Shown: positions 43,823 through 54,635, numbered from the stretch's first letter. The stretch: DNA of 64,000 nt from an uncultured Mediterranea sp. (GCA_945879145.1 CAMCUZ010000002.1:1-64000), one strand, 5' to 3'. The notes: a model not told the origin generated them from the letters alone. Numbers and translations are program-made.

Positions 43823-46800
43823 TCAGTTGCCTTGGTAGTCGCTTGGGGCGGTGCCGAACTGCTTTTTAAAGCTGGTGGAGAAGTGGCTGGCGGTGCTGAA
43901 ACCGGTCATGTCGGCTACCTCGCTGATGGTGTATTTGCCTTCGCGCAACAGCTGGGCGGCACGGTTCAACTTGTAGGTCTTGAAGAAGGTGCCGGGGTTC
44001 TGACCCGTCAGACCTTTGACCTTGTAATAGAACTTGGTGCGCGAGGTGTGCATCAGCTCCGTCATGCGGGCTACATCGAGTTCGGGATTGGAGAGCTCGC
44101 TCTCCATCAGGCGGTAGAGGTCGGTCATGAAGGCGTTGTCCTGTGGGGTAAGGGTCTCCTCGGCTATCTTATCCGTTTCGGTAGATGAGCTGAGCAGGGC
44201 GCGCAGCTTCTCGCGGTTCTTCAGCTGCGACTGAATCAGAGCTTGAAGATAGGTGGGGTCGAAGGGCTTGGTGACGTAGGCGTCGGCCCCTTGTTCCAAC
44301 CCTTTGACTTGATCCTCGACTGTCCCCTTGGCGGTGACCAGTATGACGGGGATATGGCAGAGCTGAGGGTCGTTCTTAATCTCACGACAGAGGTCGAATC
44401 CGCTCTTCAGCGGCATCACCACATCGCTCAACACCAGGTCGGGGGCATCCTCCTGCATGGCGCGGAAGGCGCTGTCGGCATTGAAGCGGCAGATGATGCG
44501 GTAGTGGGCACTGAGCAGGGCGTCGAGGTAGTTGGCTACCTCGGTGTCATCATCCACCACCAAAAGGGTTTGCCGTTCGCCTTCATTCGCCTTGCTCCGT
44601 TCGCTCTTCAGATGGCCTCGTGCGTCGGCCAAGGGGAAGTAGCGGCTTTGCGAACTCTCTTCGGGGAGATGTTCGTCGGCCGTATAGACATCCTCAGCGG
44701 GGAGTAGCAGGGTGAAGTGGGTACCGTGGCCTTCGGCGGGCAGCGAAGCCCAGAGGTAGCCATGGTGCAGCGTGGCTAAGGCGCGGGCATAGTAGAGGCC
44801 GATGCCGGTACCCCAGTTGTAGTTGCCGCCACCCTCTGATTTCTCCACCTGATAGTAGCGCTCGAACACCTTCTCCAGGTCGGCTGCGGGGATGCCGATG
44901 CCGTTGTCGGCCACCTCAATCTTGACGAACCGCGAGGTGTGGTCGGTGGGGGTGAGCGGATGGAGGCTCTGCGCTGCGGTGCGGGTAACGATGTCGAAGT
45001 GCAGCTCCACCTTGCCACCCGTGGGGGTAAACTTCATGGCGTTGCTCAGCAGGTTGCTTACAATCTTATCCAGTTTGTCGCTGTCTATCCAGAGGGTGCA
45101 ATGCTCCTCCAGTCCGTTGGCCAGCAGGGTGATGCCCTTCTCTGAGGCGTTGACGCTGAAGATGTCGATGTATTGGCGCAGTTCGTCAATCAGGTCAATC
45201 TGCCCCACCTGCAGGCGCAGGGTGTCGTTCTCCAGTTTATTGAAGTCCATCATCTGATTCACCAACCGCAGCATGCGGCTCACGCTGCGCTGCACGATGA
45301 GGAGCAGCCGCTTCTCGCTCCCCTCAATCCGGGTGGATTGGCAGAGCTGGTTCACAGGGCCGCTAATCATGGTGAGCGGGGTGCGGAACTCGTGGCTGAC
45401 GTTGGCAAAGAAGCTCATGTTCATCCGGTTGATGCGCTGTTCCTGCTCCTTCTCCTCGCGAGCCTTGCGCACCATCATCTTCCCCTTGCGGATGCGCTGG
45501 ATGTTGCGGGCAAAGAGTGCCACTACGCCGGCGGCCAGCAGCAGGTAGAGGCACCAGGCCCACCAGGTGAGCCAAGGGGCGGGCTTGACGGTGATGCGGA
45601 TGGAGGCTTCGGCATCGGGCTGGTTGAAGTCGCCTGTCAGCGCACGGACGTGGAAGGTGTAACAGCCGGCGGGCAGGTTGGCGTAGTGGGCTTCGCGCAC
45701 GTTGTCCGATTCTATCCAGTACTTGTTGACCCCCTCTAACTGGTAGGCATAGCGTACCCGTTGGTGCTCGCTGTAGTCTAAGGCGGCAAACGAGAGGCTG
45801 AAGCTGTTTTGGTCATGTTGCAGCACGATTTCCGGGCAGTGGGAGAGGTGATGGGTGATAGGCGACCCTGTGGCTGCGGGACGAATCACCTCGTTGTGAA
45901 TCTTCAGATCCTGGAAAACCAGCTGGAAGGGGCGCTTCTCTGGCTGGTCGATGGGGTTGAAGAAGGTGAGGCCGTGGGTGCCGCCGAAGAGCAGGGTGCC
46001 ATCGTCCAACAGGCACGAGGCGCGATCATAGAACTGATTGCCGCCCAATCCGTCCTTGGCGTAGTAGTTGGTAAACTGCCCCACGGTGCGGTCATATTTA
46101 CCCAAGCCGTTCATGGTGCTGACCCATAGGTTACCCAGACGGTCCTCTTCGATGCTGCCAATATCGCTGCAAGGTACCCCGCTGATGGGGGTGAGGCGCT
46201 GCGTGTTGAAGTCGTAGTGAAGCAGTCCGTTGGCCACCGTACCTATCCAGAGGTCGCCCCTTGAGTCCATCTTGGCCACGGTAGGTATCAGCTTGGAGCG
46301 GCGGATGCAAGCCTCGTAATCTTCGATGGAAACGGGCAATTTGCTTATCTCCAGGGTGGCGTTGTTGATGAGGAGCATCTCCTGTCCGAAACCTGAAATC
46401 AGCAGTTGATTCTCGTTAACGGGTAGGATGATGGGGATAAAGCAGTAGCTGGTGTGATAGACCTGCAGCGGGCGGAATTCTCGCTCGCCGGGGCGAAGCA
46501 GGAAGATGTAGGATGAGGCTGTACCGATGTAGATGGTGCCATCGCTCCCCTCGGCAAAGGTCATGGGATAGGGGACGTTGTAGCGCTCTTCCGTCAGCAG
46601 CCGATTGTTTTCATAGCGGCAGCGCAAGATTTGGTTGTCCTCTTTCGCTATCCAAATTCTCTTTTGGCTGTCGGTAAAGATCCAGGTCATGGTCTTCCGG
46701 TTGTGGGGGAGGTCGTTGATAGGGGTGATGCTGTGTGCGTTTCCATCGAGCAGGAAGAGCCCATCGCGCAGGGTGGCTATCCATATACGCTGATTGCCAT

Positions 46801-47872
46801 CCTTGGCCATGGAGATCACCGATTTCCTATCAAAAAAGCTGCGCAGATAGTTGTCGTTGTTGAACTGATCCTTGTAGTGGTAACGTATGGTATATCCTTG
46901 GTCAACAGATCCAATCCAGAGGTTCTGGTTGGCGTCGGTATAGAATCCTTTGATGCGGAAATCGGGCACTTCGAAGGGGAAGTTGCTGTGTTTGGCATCG
47001 ATGAGGCTTTGGTTGTAGCGGTCGTAGTAGAAGAGGCCATGCTTGTCGGTGTTGATAAGCAGCCCTTGGGTGCCGTAGTTGCGGATGTTGATAATGCTGC
47101 TCTCCTTGAGCGCTTTGTTTTGCTCTATGCAGCTGGGTGGGGCGATGAGTTGGCGGGTTTTGGTGTCGATGCAGGTGATGAGGCCTTCGCCGCCAATCCA
47201 GATGATGCCCTCTTGGTCAAGAAAGGAGCAGTTATGGGGTTGATTGGTCAGGGGGATAGAGTCGCAAAGCTGCAACCGCTCAGGCTCAAAGCGCCGTACC
47301 ACCTGGCTCTTTACGTCCCACAGGTTCCCCTCGGCATCCACATGACAGAGTCCGGCGTATGATTGATTAGGGTCAAACCAGGGGTAAACCATCTCGAAGG
47401 CGTTGGTCTGCGGGTTGTAGGCTTGCAGATGAACCCCCATGTTGAGCAGGATGCGTCCGTTTTTCAGTTCCAGTAGCTGTATACCGTTTTTGTTAGGCCC
47501 CTCGATGGGAATCTGTTCAAACTGGTCTTGGTCGGTGTAGCGCGCTACACCATTGACGGTAGAGACCCAGAGGCGCCCCTTGCTGTCGAGCATCAGGTCT
47601 TGAATCTGGTTATCGGGCAGCGAGACGGAGTCGTCGTGGCAGAAGTACTGGTGATACTCGTGGCTGTTGTAGCGGTTCAACCCGCGAAACGTTCCAATCC
47701 ATATCTGCGCTTGGGCATCCTCGCACACGCAGGTCACCTTCTGGTTGCTCAACTCGGCGGAGATAACGGGGCCTTCAGTGGCTGAATTCTTCACCTGATC
47801 GGGATGCGAGCAGGCGGCAAGCAGTATGGCTGACAGAACAAAAATGAGTGATTTCATCGATGAAAAGGGCAT
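43823..47872 (-). CDS. Hybrid two-component system sensor-regulator (HTCS) of the PUL
   Basis: This 1349-residue one-protein two-component system senses a sugar ligand in the periplasm and activates the neighbouring PUL. In order: a signal segment (LLAAC lipobox-like), about 14 Reg_prop propeller repeats (about 30-670), a Y_Y_Y domain (about 690-765), one membrane helix (about 772-797), HisKA with phospho-acceptor H827 in NVSHEFRTPL, HATPase (GIGIPAADLEKVFERYY, GTGIGLYYA), a receiver domain with D1150 in LSDVVMP, and an AraC-type DNA-binding domain (about 1245-1349). A second ATG at 47857 begins a better signal peptide. Divergent from the esterase-SusCD operon. Confidence 0.95.
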   Translation of the reverse strand: MPFSSMKSLIFVLSAILLAACSHPDQVKNSATEGPVISAELSNQKVTCVCEDAQAQIWIGTFRGLNRYNSHEYHQYFCHDDSVSLPDNQIQDLMLDSKGRLWVSTVNGVARYTDQDQFEQIPIEGPNKNGIQLLELKNGRILLNMGVHLQAYNPQTNAFEMVYPWFDPNQSYAGLCHVDAEGNLWDVKSQVVRRFEPERLQLCDSIPLTNQPHNCSFLDQEGIIWIGGEGLITCIDTKTRQLIAPPSCIEQNKALKESSIINIRNYGTQGLLINTDKHGLFYYDRYNQSLIDAKHSNFPFEVPDFRIKGFYTDANQNLWIGSVDQGYTIRYHYKDQFNNDNYLRSFFDRKSVISMAKDGNQRIWIATLRDGLFLLDGNAHSITPINDLPHNRKTMTWIFTDSQKRIWIAKEDNQILRCRYENNRLLTEERYNVPYPMTFAEGSDGTIYIGTASSYIFLLRPGEREFRPLQVYHTSYCFIPIILPVNENQLLISGFGQEMLLINNATLEISKLPVSIEDYEACIRRSKLIPTVAKMDSRGDLWIGTVANGLLHYDFNTQRLTPISGVPCSDIGSIEEDRLGNLWVSTMNGLGKYDRTVGQFTNYYAKDGLGGNQFYDRASCLLDDGTLLFGGTHGLTFFNPIDQPEKRPFQLVFQDLKIHNEVIRPAATGSPITHHLSHCPEIVLQHDQNSFSLSFAALDYSEHQRVRYAYQLEGVNKYWIESDNVREAHYANLPAGCYTFHVRALTGDFNQPDAEASIRITVKPAPWLTWWAWCLYLLLAAGVVALFARNIQRIRKGKMMVRKAREEKEQEQRINRMNMSFFANVSHEFRTPLTMISGPVNQLCQSTRIEGSEKRLLLIVQRSVSRMLRLVNQMMDFNKLENDTLRLQVGQIDLIDELRQYIDIFSVNASEKGITLLANGLEEHCTLWIDSDKLDKIVSNLLSNAMKFTPTGGKVELHFDIVTRTAAQSLHPLTPTDHTSRFVKIEVADNGIGIPAADLEKVFERYYQVEKSEGGGNYNWGTGIGLYYARALATLHHGYLWASLPAEGHGTHFTLLLPAEDVYTADEHLPEESSQSRYFPLADARGHLKSERSKANEGERQTLLVVDDDTEVANYLDALLSAHYRIICRFNADSAFRAMQEDAPDLVLSDVVMPLKSGFDLCREIKNDPQLCHIPVILVTAKGTVEDQVKGLEQGADAYVTKPFDPTYLQALIQSQLKNREKLRALLSSSTETDKIAEETLTPQDNAFMTDLYRLMESELSNPELDVARMTELMHTSRTKFYYKVKGLTGQNPGTFFKTYKLNRAAQLLREGKYTISEVADMTGFSTASHFSTSFKKQFGTAPSDYQGN

Positions 47873-48077
47873 TTTTAGATGTTAAGGAAACATTTCCGAG
47901 CACAAAAATAAGCATATTTTCGATTGGTTGCACCCGCAGAGGAAAGAAAATGGGCGAAAAATCTGTTATAAAACATCTTTTGAATAAATTGGCACGATTT
48001 TGAACGCTCAGACAAGTGTGCGGACGATTCTGCAACTCAATGATACGTATCAGAAAGTCCACCTCAGGCAATCACCC

Positions 48078-48085
48078 TACTTTTG
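48078..48085 (+). promoter_or_regulatory. PUL promoter -7 element
   Basis: TACTTTTG followed by CAGCG lies 42 bases before the first PUL gene. No TTTG is seen at -33, as expected for a promoter needing the HTCS activator. The 254-base gap probably holds the HTCS binding site, which I could not identify. Confidence 0.6.
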
Positions 48086-48126
48086 CAGCGTGAAAATTTA
48101 GTTTAATCAATTATAGTTTTACTGCC

Positions 48127-49776
48127 ATGAAAAAACAGTTCCTCTCTCTGGTGGCTTTTGCCGCCATCGCGTTGGCCTCTTGCCAATGCACCCCGGGCCA
48201 ACAGCAACAGACCGCTCAGCCCGGCGAGATTATCGCCAATTCAGAGACAGCTATCGCTACCACCAAGCAGGGCAAGGTAGCCGGTTACACTCAGGATGGC
48301 CTCTATATATATAAAGGTATCCCTTACGCCAAGGCCGAGCGCTTCATGCCGCCTACGGCTCCCGACAGCTGGGAGGGCATTCGCAGCAGCCGTGCCTATG
48401 GTCCCACCTGTCCACAAGGTCCCCGTCAGGGTTGGACCAACGACCGGATGGCCTTTGCCTACCGCTGGGATGATGGATTCCCTGGTGAGGATTGCTTGCG
48501 CGTGAACATCTGGACCCCTGGCATCGAGGATGGCAAGAAGCGCCCCGTGATGGTGTGGTTGCACGGTGGCGGTTATTCTGCCGGTAGCGGTCAGGAACTG
48601 CCCGGTTACGATGGCGCCAACTTGGCCCGCAAGGGCGACGTAGTAGTGGTTACGCTCAACCACCGCTTGAATGTACTTGGATTTTTGGATCTCTCCGCTT
48701 TTGGTGAGAAATATGCGGCTTCGGGCAATGTGGGCTTGCTCGACCTGGTGGCCGCTCTTCAATGGGTTAAAGAGAATATCGCTCACTTCGGCGGTGACGC
48801 CAACAACGTCACCATCTTCGGTCAGAGTGGTGGTGGCGGCAAGGTATCTACCCTGCTGGCTACCCCTTCTGCCAAGGGTCTCTTCCACAAAGCCATTGTG
48901 CAGAGCGGCTCCATGCTCCGCACCATGGAGGCTCGCTACTCACGCCGCATCGGTGCCGCTGTGGTCGAGGAGTTAGGTCTGAAACCCGGAAAGATTGACG
49001 ACATCACAAACATTCCCTATAATCAATTGCTTGCTGCGGGAGAGAAGGCTGTGGCCCGGGTAAAGGCCGAAGCCGAGAAGGAGGGCATCAGCACCTTCAT
49101 CTTCGGTTGGGCACCTACCGTGGATGGTAAGGTTCTCCCTGCTCAGCCTTTCGATCCCCAAGCTCCCGAGCAGAGCAGGGATGTGCCTGTCATCATTGGT
49201 ACCACCCAGCACGAGTTCTGCATGAGCACCTACGTTCCTGCCTTCCGCGGTATCAGCAAGGAGAAGGCCGAAGAGCAGATGCGCGCCAAGTACGGTGAGC
49301 GTACGAACGACTTTCTAACGGCATTCGAAAAGGCTTACCCCGATTATAAGCCTCAGGATTTGATTGATACCGACTTTATCTTCCGTCCGGGCGCTGTAGA
49401 GCAGGCCGATTTGAAAGCCAATCAAGGCGGTGCACCGGTCTATATGTATCTGTTCCGTTGGGAGAGCCCCGTGATGGATGGCATACTGCGTAGCACCCAC
49501 TGCCTGGAGATTCCCTTCGTATTCAACAACGTAGTGCGTCACGCCTCCATGACCGGTGGCGGTGCCGAGGCCATTGCCCTGGGTGAGACGATGAGCGACT
49601 GCTGGATCAGCTTTGCACGTACCGGCAAGCCTGCATCTGCTAACCTACCCGAGTGGAAAGCCTATACCGCCGCTGAGGGAGCCACGATGAACTTCGGTGC
49701 TAACTGCCAATTGAGTTATCATCATGATAAAGAGCTGCTCGAGGTGGTTCGCTCCTTCCCCGTCAGAGGCTTCTAA
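48127..49776 (+). CDS. Type-B carboxylesterase lipoprotein
   Basis: This 549-residue alpha/beta hydrolase has a lipoprotein signal (AIALASC, cysteine about 19) and the type-B carboxylesterase pattern: GIPYAKAERF (about 60-69), EDCLRVNIWTP (about 121), WLHGGGYSAGSG (oxyanion hole, about 146-157), and the nucleophile S234 in FGQSGGGG. The late STHCLEIPFVF carries the histidine. It is the first gene of the PUL run and precedes susC by 75 bases. It probably removes acyl groups from the target glycan at the cell surface or in the periplasm. The exact acyl group is unknown. Confidence 0.9.
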   Translation: MKKQFLSLVAFAAIALASCQCTPGQQQQTAQPGEIIANSETAIATTKQGKVAGYTQDGLYIYKGIPYAKAERFMPPTAPDSWEGIRSSRAYGPTCPQGPRQGWTNDRMAFAYRWDDGFPGEDCLRVNIWTPGIEDGKKRPVMVWLHGGGYSAGSGQELPGYDGANLARKGDVVVVTLNHRLNVLGFLDLSAFGEKYAASGNVGLLDLVAALQWVKENIAHFGGDANNVTIFGQSGGGGKVSTLLATPSAKGLFHKAIVQSGSMLRTMEARYSRRIGAAVVEELGLKPGKIDDITNIPYNQLLAAGEKAVARVKAEAEKEGISTFIFGWAPTVDGKVLPAQPFDPQAPEQSRDVPVIIGTTQHEFCMSTYVPAFRGISKEKAEEQMRAKYGERTNDFLTAFEKAYPDYKPQDLIDTDFIFRPGAVEQADLKANQGGAPVYMYLFRWESPVMDGILRSTHCLEIPFVFNNVVRHASMTGGGAEAIALGETMSDCWISFARTGKPASANLPEWKAYTAAEGATMNFGANCQLSYHHDKELLEVVRSFPVRGF

Positions 49777-49851
49777 TTCATCCTCTAAAGATTGACTTCT
49801 GTAGATTACCCTTTAAATTAATCAATTATAATCTAACAAAACGAGTACTGT

Positions 49852-52800
49852 ATGAATCAGGTATTGAAAAACAATGCAGGAAGACGGCTCGCGGCTGCGA
49901 TGCTTTGCTTCTTGTTGGGCCTTCCGCTGATGCTGGCGCAAGCACAGCAGCTGACGGTGAAAGGTAACGTGAAAGACACCACGGGCGAACCGATGATTGG
50001 TGTGAGTGTATTAGAGAAAGGTACTACCAACGGTGTCATTACCGATCTGGATGGTAACTTTACACTGGATGTCAACAAGGGAGCCACCCTTGTATTGAGC
50101 TACATTGGCTACGTGACTCAGGAGCTGAAGGCTGCCGCCACGCTGAACGTGACATTGAAAGAGGACTCACAAGCCCTGGAAGAGGTGGTGGTTGTGGGTT
50201 ACGGTGTACAGAAGAAGAGCTCACTGACCGGTGCCGTCAGCCAAGTAAAGGCTGAAGACATGGAGGCCCGTACGATTACACGTCCCGAAATGGCATTGCA
50301 GGGTAAAACCTCAGGCGTGCAGGTGCTTAGCTCATCAGCCAAGCCGGGCGCTTCGCCCTCAGTACGTATCCGTGGTGTCAGCAGTAACGGCGACAGCTCT
50401 CCCCTCTATGTTGTCGATGGTCGTATCGCTACCGATATCGGTGGTATAGACCCCAATGACATTGAGAGCATGGAGGTGCTGAAGGATGGCGCTTCGGCAG
50501 CTATCTATGGTGCTGCTGCGGGTAATGGTGTTATCCTTATCACGACCAAGAAGGGTAAAGGTAATGGTAAGATTACGTATGACTTCCAGTACACTTCGCA
50601 GAGCATCGGCCGTATTCCTGAAGTGATGAATGCCCGCGAGTACATTGACTTTTTCATTGAAGCCGGACGTATCACGCAGTCGGGTGTTGACGCCAACTGG
50701 GATGGTAAGACTGATACCGACTGGGTGAAGGAGGCGTTTGAAAACACCTCCATGATGCGCCACAACGTCACTTTCCAGGCCGGTTCTGAGAAGGGCTCTT
50801 TCTACATGTCGCTTTCTCATTTGAAGAATAACGGTATGCTGAAAGGTGATGCCGATACTTACGAACGTCTGACCGGTATGATTAACGCCAGCTGGAAAAT
50901 CAAGCCTTGGCTGGAAATCGGTACCAACAATCAGATTGAGCACTACAAGGTACAGAGTGTATCTGAAGGTTCAGAGTATGGTAGCTTGTTGGGTTCCGTT
51001 CTTCAGATGGACCCCTTGACCAAGCCCGTTTATACACTCGACGAGCTGAGCCGTTATGCTTACATGAACGACCTTTACAATCAGCATGGTGATGAGATGA
51101 TTAAGGATGCCAATGGTAACCCTTACGGTTCATCAGCTTTTGCTCCAGATGCGGAGGCTATCAACCCCTTCGTGATGCGCGATGCTTCATACACCAAGCA
51201 ACGCGGTTTCAATATCAATGGTTCAAGCTATGTGAACTTTACACCAATCAAGGGTCTGACCGTTACCTCCCGTTTGGGCTATCGTTTCTCCTCCTCTTCC
51301 AGCTACGGTGTGAGCAACCATTACTACTACAGCGGTAAGAACAAGCAGGCCTATGTACAGGTCGATGCCAGCGACTACAGCCCTACTTATTACCAATGGG
51401 AGAACTTCTTGAACTATATGCGCACCTTTGGTAAGCACTCAGCCACCATCATGCTGGGTACCTCATACAGCCAGAACCGTAACTTCGGCGTCAGTGGTAA
51501 CAAAAAAGGTAATGATACTGACCTGGGCTTCCAGCAAGATAATCCCTTGTTCTACTACTTTGCATACGCTACAGCAGATGCTACACAGAATGTTAGTGGT
51601 GGTGAGCCGGGTTATACCCGCAAGCTGGCTTACTTTGGCCGTTTGAACTACGACTACGAAGGACGCTACATGGCTCAGTTCTCGCTGCGTGCCGATGCGG
51701 CCGACCTCTCTATCCTGCCCAAGGAGAAGCGTTGGGGTTACTTCCCCGCAGCCTCTATCGGTTGGGTGGTCTCTCAGGAAAAGTTCATGGAGCGTACGCG
51801 CAGTTGGCTGGATCACCTGAAGTTCCGCGCCAGCTGGGGTCAGAATGGTTCGATTGCCTCACTCAGCAACTACATGTGGAATGTAACTATCGCCTCTACC
51901 GGCCACATGGGTACGGGTGGAAACTTCAGCGACTTTGGTTATATCAACGGCTACGCACCCTCAGCTACCGGTAATACCGACCTGAAGTGGGAGACCTCTG
52001 AACAGACCAACCTGGGTATTGATGCCCGTTTCCTCAATAGCCGTCTGACCTTCTCGTTCGACTACTTCAACAAGAAGACCAAGGACCTGATTGTAACCGG
52101 AACTAAGGCTTCAACCGTCGTAGGTAACACCTTCTCGCCCGTCAATGCCGGTAACATCACCAATAAAGGTGTTGAAATCGAGCTGGGCTGGCAGGATAAG
52201 ATTGGCGACTTCAGTTATAGCATCCGCGGTAACGTGGCTACCCTGAAGAACGAAGTGACCAAGATGCACGAGTCGCTTTCGTCCATCGATGGTACATCGT
52301 TCCACACTTCAGGTGCCATCACCCGCTTCGAGGTAGGTAAACCCGCTTGGTACTTCTATGGCTATAAGTTTACCGGTGTGGATAAAAATACTGGCGAACC
52401 GCTCTTTGCCGACGTTGATGGCGACGGCGCAGTCACCGACAACGATAAGACCGATATCGGTAAGGGTATGCCCGACTTCACCTATGGTATCACGTTGAGC
52501 GCTGCCTGGAAGGGTATCGACTTCATCCTCTTCGGTACAGGTAGTCAGGGTAACGACATCTACTGCTGTCTGAATCGTGTGGACTATAACTTGAACCGCT
52601 TGAAAATCTTTACTGCCGACCGTTGGACAGAGAGCAACCGCGATGGTAGCATGCCTAAGTCAACCGCTACCGACTACCAGAAGTTCATGGTATCAAGCGG
52701 CTCTGTATTCGATGGCTCATACTTTAAGATAAAGCAGATTCAGTTGGGTTACACCTTCCCCAAGCAGTGGGTTAAGAAGGCGGCTCTTGAGAACCTCCGT

Positions 52801-52950
52801 ATCTACGGTTCACTCGAAGACTTCATCACCTTGACCTCGTACAAGGGCTTCGATCCCGAAGTGACCGGCGTAGGCAGTGCGCTGGGTGTGGATAAGGGTA
52901 CATACCCCACCTCAAAGAAAGTGGTATTGGGTCTTAGCGTGACCTTCTAA
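49852..52950 (+). CDS. SusC/RagA-type TonB-linked outer membrane transporter
   Basis: This 1032-residue outer-membrane transporter imports oligosaccharides using TonB energy. A signal peptide (about 1-31) is followed by a carboxypeptidase-regulatory-like domain (about 34-115), the TonB-box region EEVVVVGYGVQKK (about 116-128), the plug domain with GASAAIYGAAAGNGVILITTKKG (about 205-227), and the 22-strand barrel ending in the aromatic VVLGLSVTF. The SusD partner gene begins 36 bases downstream. Substrate cannot be read from SusC alone. Confidence 0.97.
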   Translation: MNQVLKNNAGRRLAAAMLCFLLGLPLMLAQAQQLTVKGNVKDTTGEPMIGVSVLEKGTTNGVITDLDGNFTLDVNKGATLVLSYIGYVTQELKAAATLNVTLKEDSQALEEVVVVGYGVQKKSSLTGAVSQVKAEDMEARTITRPEMALQGKTSGVQVLSSSAKPGASPSVRIRGVSSNGDSSPLYVVDGRIATDIGGIDPNDIESMEVLKDGASAAIYGAAAGNGVILITTKKGKGNGKITYDFQYTSQSIGRIPEVMNAREYIDFFIEAGRITQSGVDANWDGKTDTDWVKEAFENTSMMRHNVTFQAGSEKGSFYMSLSHLKNNGMLKGDADTYERLTGMINASWKIKPWLEIGTNNQIEHYKVQSVSEGSEYGSLLGSVLQMDPLTKPVYTLDELSRYAYMNDLYNQHGDEMIKDANGNPYGSSAFAPDAEAINPFVMRDASYTKQRGFNINGSSYVNFTPIKGLTVTSRLGYRFSSSSSYGVSNHYYYSGKNKQAYVQVDASDYSPTYYQWENFLNYMRTFGKHSATIMLGTSYSQNRNFGVSGNKKGNDTDLGFQQDNPLFYYFAYATADATQNVSGGEPGYTRKLAYFGRLNYDYEGRYMAQFSLRADAADLSILPKEKRWGYFPAASIGWVVSQEKFMERTRSWLDHLKFRASWGQNGSIASLSNYMWNVTIASTGHMGTGGNFSDFGYINGYAPSATGNTDLKWETSEQTNLGIDARFLNSRLTFSFDYFNKKTKDLIVTGTKASTVVGNTFSPVNAGNITNKGVEIELGWQDKIGDFSYSIRGNVATLKNEVTKMHESLSSIDGTSFHTSGAITRFEVGKPAWYFYGYKFTGVDKNTGEPLFADVDGDGAVTDNDKTDIGKGMPDFTYGITLSAAWKGIDFILFGTGSQGNDIYCCLNRVDYNLNRLKIFTADRWTESNRDGSMPKSTATDYQKFMVSSGSVFDGSYFKIKQIQLGYTFPKQWVKKAALENLRIYGSLEDFITLTSYKGFDPEVTGVGSALGVDKGTYPTSKKVVLGLSVTF

Positions 52951-52986
52951 TAAACATGTCTTATACCATAAAGTAGAAATAACGAT

Positions 52987-54576
52987 ATGAAATCAACATT
53001 CAAAATAATGGTTCTTGGGTCGATGCTGACGCTGGGAGCCACCTCATGCACCGACCGTCTGGATATCCCCCAGAAAGGTGTACTCGATTACTCCAGCTAC
53101 TATCAGACGGATGCTCAGGCCGATGAAGCGGCCAATGCGCTCTATATCCAATTGAAGAGTAGCTATTATAACTACACCATGTTGAAAAACCTGATGTCGG
53201 ACGACATTTGGGCCGGCGGTGGTGGACGTAATGACAATGCCGACTTGGAAGGCTGTAACGAGTTTTCGTTTGGTACCGACCAGCAGTTTATTCTGGGTGT
53301 GTGGGAGTCATACTATCAGATTATCTACAAGGCCAATGTGATTTTGGGTCATGTGGCACCCGATAGCCCCGTGAAGAACCGTGCCATTGCAGAAGCTAAG
53401 TTCTTCCGTGCATTCTCCTATTTCGATTTAGTTTCATTGTGGGGTGATGTGCCCTTGGTTGACCATGAGCTCTCCTCTTCGGAGTATCAGATTGCCCGTT
53501 CGCCCAAAGAGCAAATCTGGGCTTTGATAGAAAAGGACTTGACCGAAGCAATCGCCTCAGGCGCTTTGGCTGAGAAGGCCAATCAGGATGACAATACCGT
53601 ATGGCGTGTTACCAAGCAGGTGGCTCAAACCATGCTGGGCAAGGCCTACCTGTGGCAAGGTAAGAATGCAGAGGCCGCAAAGGTGCTGAATGAGGTGCGT
53701 AAGAGTGGCAAGTATGCACTCTATCAGGGTCCCTATGAAAATATCCTGACCTATATGGCTGAGGGTTGTTGCGAAAGCATGCTTGAGAGTGGCCGTGTGA
53801 TGGACTACAACGAGGTGATGGGAGAATTCAGTTTCTTCGAAGTGATGAACCACTGGCGCATGGATAAATTGAAAGCCGTTTCCGGCAAGGAGGGTCTGTT
53901 CGGTATGTTTAAGGAGACCGGCTGGGGATTCATGGTACCACAGAAGAAACTCTATGATGCCTTTGTAGCTGAAGAGGGTGTGGATGGCTATCGCCTGAAC
54001 CAGACCTTGAAGACCTATGAGCAGATGGCCGACTATGGCGTAGAGCTGCAAGAGGGTGCAAGTATTATCAACGAGGGCATCTTCATGTGGAAGCGCCGCT
54101 TCTCGAGTGCTGAGGCTCCGCTAATCTTCTGGTGCTCATACAACAACTACCGTTGGATGCGTTATGCCGAGGTACTGCTGCTGGCTGCAGAGGCCAATTT
54201 GCTGGCTGGTAACCAGCCGGAAGCTGACGCCTGCCTGAACGAGGTTCGTCGCAGAGCTCAGTTGCCCGATAAGACCGCAACACTCGAAGCTATCAAGACT
54301 GAGAAGCGTCTGGAACTCTGTAGCGAATATGTCCGTTTCCAAGACTTACTCCGCTGGAAAGATGCCGAGAGCGTCTTGAAGAATCAGGGTGCCGAGATTC
54401 CTGTGTTGATCAAGGAGAGTGGCGTGGTAAGGTTGGAGTATAGAAAGTATAATGTAGATGCCAACCGCTTTGGTTTCAAGGCAAAGCACTACTTACTGCC
54501 TATCCCTGCCAAGGAGCTGCGTCTGAATCCCAACATGACCCAGAATGAGGGTTGGGGTAAAGATTCTGAGAAGTAA
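52987..54576 (+). CDS. SusD/RagB-type glycan-binding lipoprotein
   Basis: This 529-residue outer-membrane lipoprotein caps the SusC transporter and binds the glycan. The lipobox is LGATSC with cysteine at 21. Tetratricopeptide-like helices hold NRAIAEAKFFRAFSYFDLVSLWGDVPL (about 130-156), and the C-terminal half has LLAAEANLLAGNQPEADACLNEVRRRA and the final LLPIPAKELRLNPNMTQN that mark SusD_RagB proteins. The gene pairs with susC 36 bases upstream. Confidence 0.97.
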   Translation: MKSTFKIMVLGSMLTLGATSCTDRLDIPQKGVLDYSSYYQTDAQADEAANALYIQLKSSYYNYTMLKNLMSDDIWAGGGGRNDNADLEGCNEFSFGTDQQFILGVWESYYQIIYKANVILGHVAPDSPVKNRAIAEAKFFRAFSYFDLVSLWGDVPLVDHELSSSEYQIARSPKEQIWALIEKDLTEAIASGALAEKANQDDNTVWRVTKQVAQTMLGKAYLWQGKNAEAAKVLNEVRKSGKYALYQGPYENILTYMAEGCCESMLESGRVMDYNEVMGEFSFFEVMNHWRMDKLKAVSGKEGLFGMFKETGWGFMVPQKKLYDAFVAEEGVDGYRLNQTLKTYEQMADYGVELQEGASIINEGIFMWKRRFSSAEAPLIFWCSYNNYRWMRYAEVLLLAAEANLLAGNQPEADACLNEVRRRAQLPDKTATLEAIKTEKRLELCSEYVRFQDLLRWKDAESVLKNQGAEIPVLIKESGVVRLEYRKYNVDANRFGFKAKHYLLPIPAKELRLNPNMTQNEGWGKDSEK

Positions 54577-54635
54577 CAGAGGGTATAATATAAATAGAGG
54601 GTACCATTCGTACCCTCTATTAACGCTTTTCTAAT

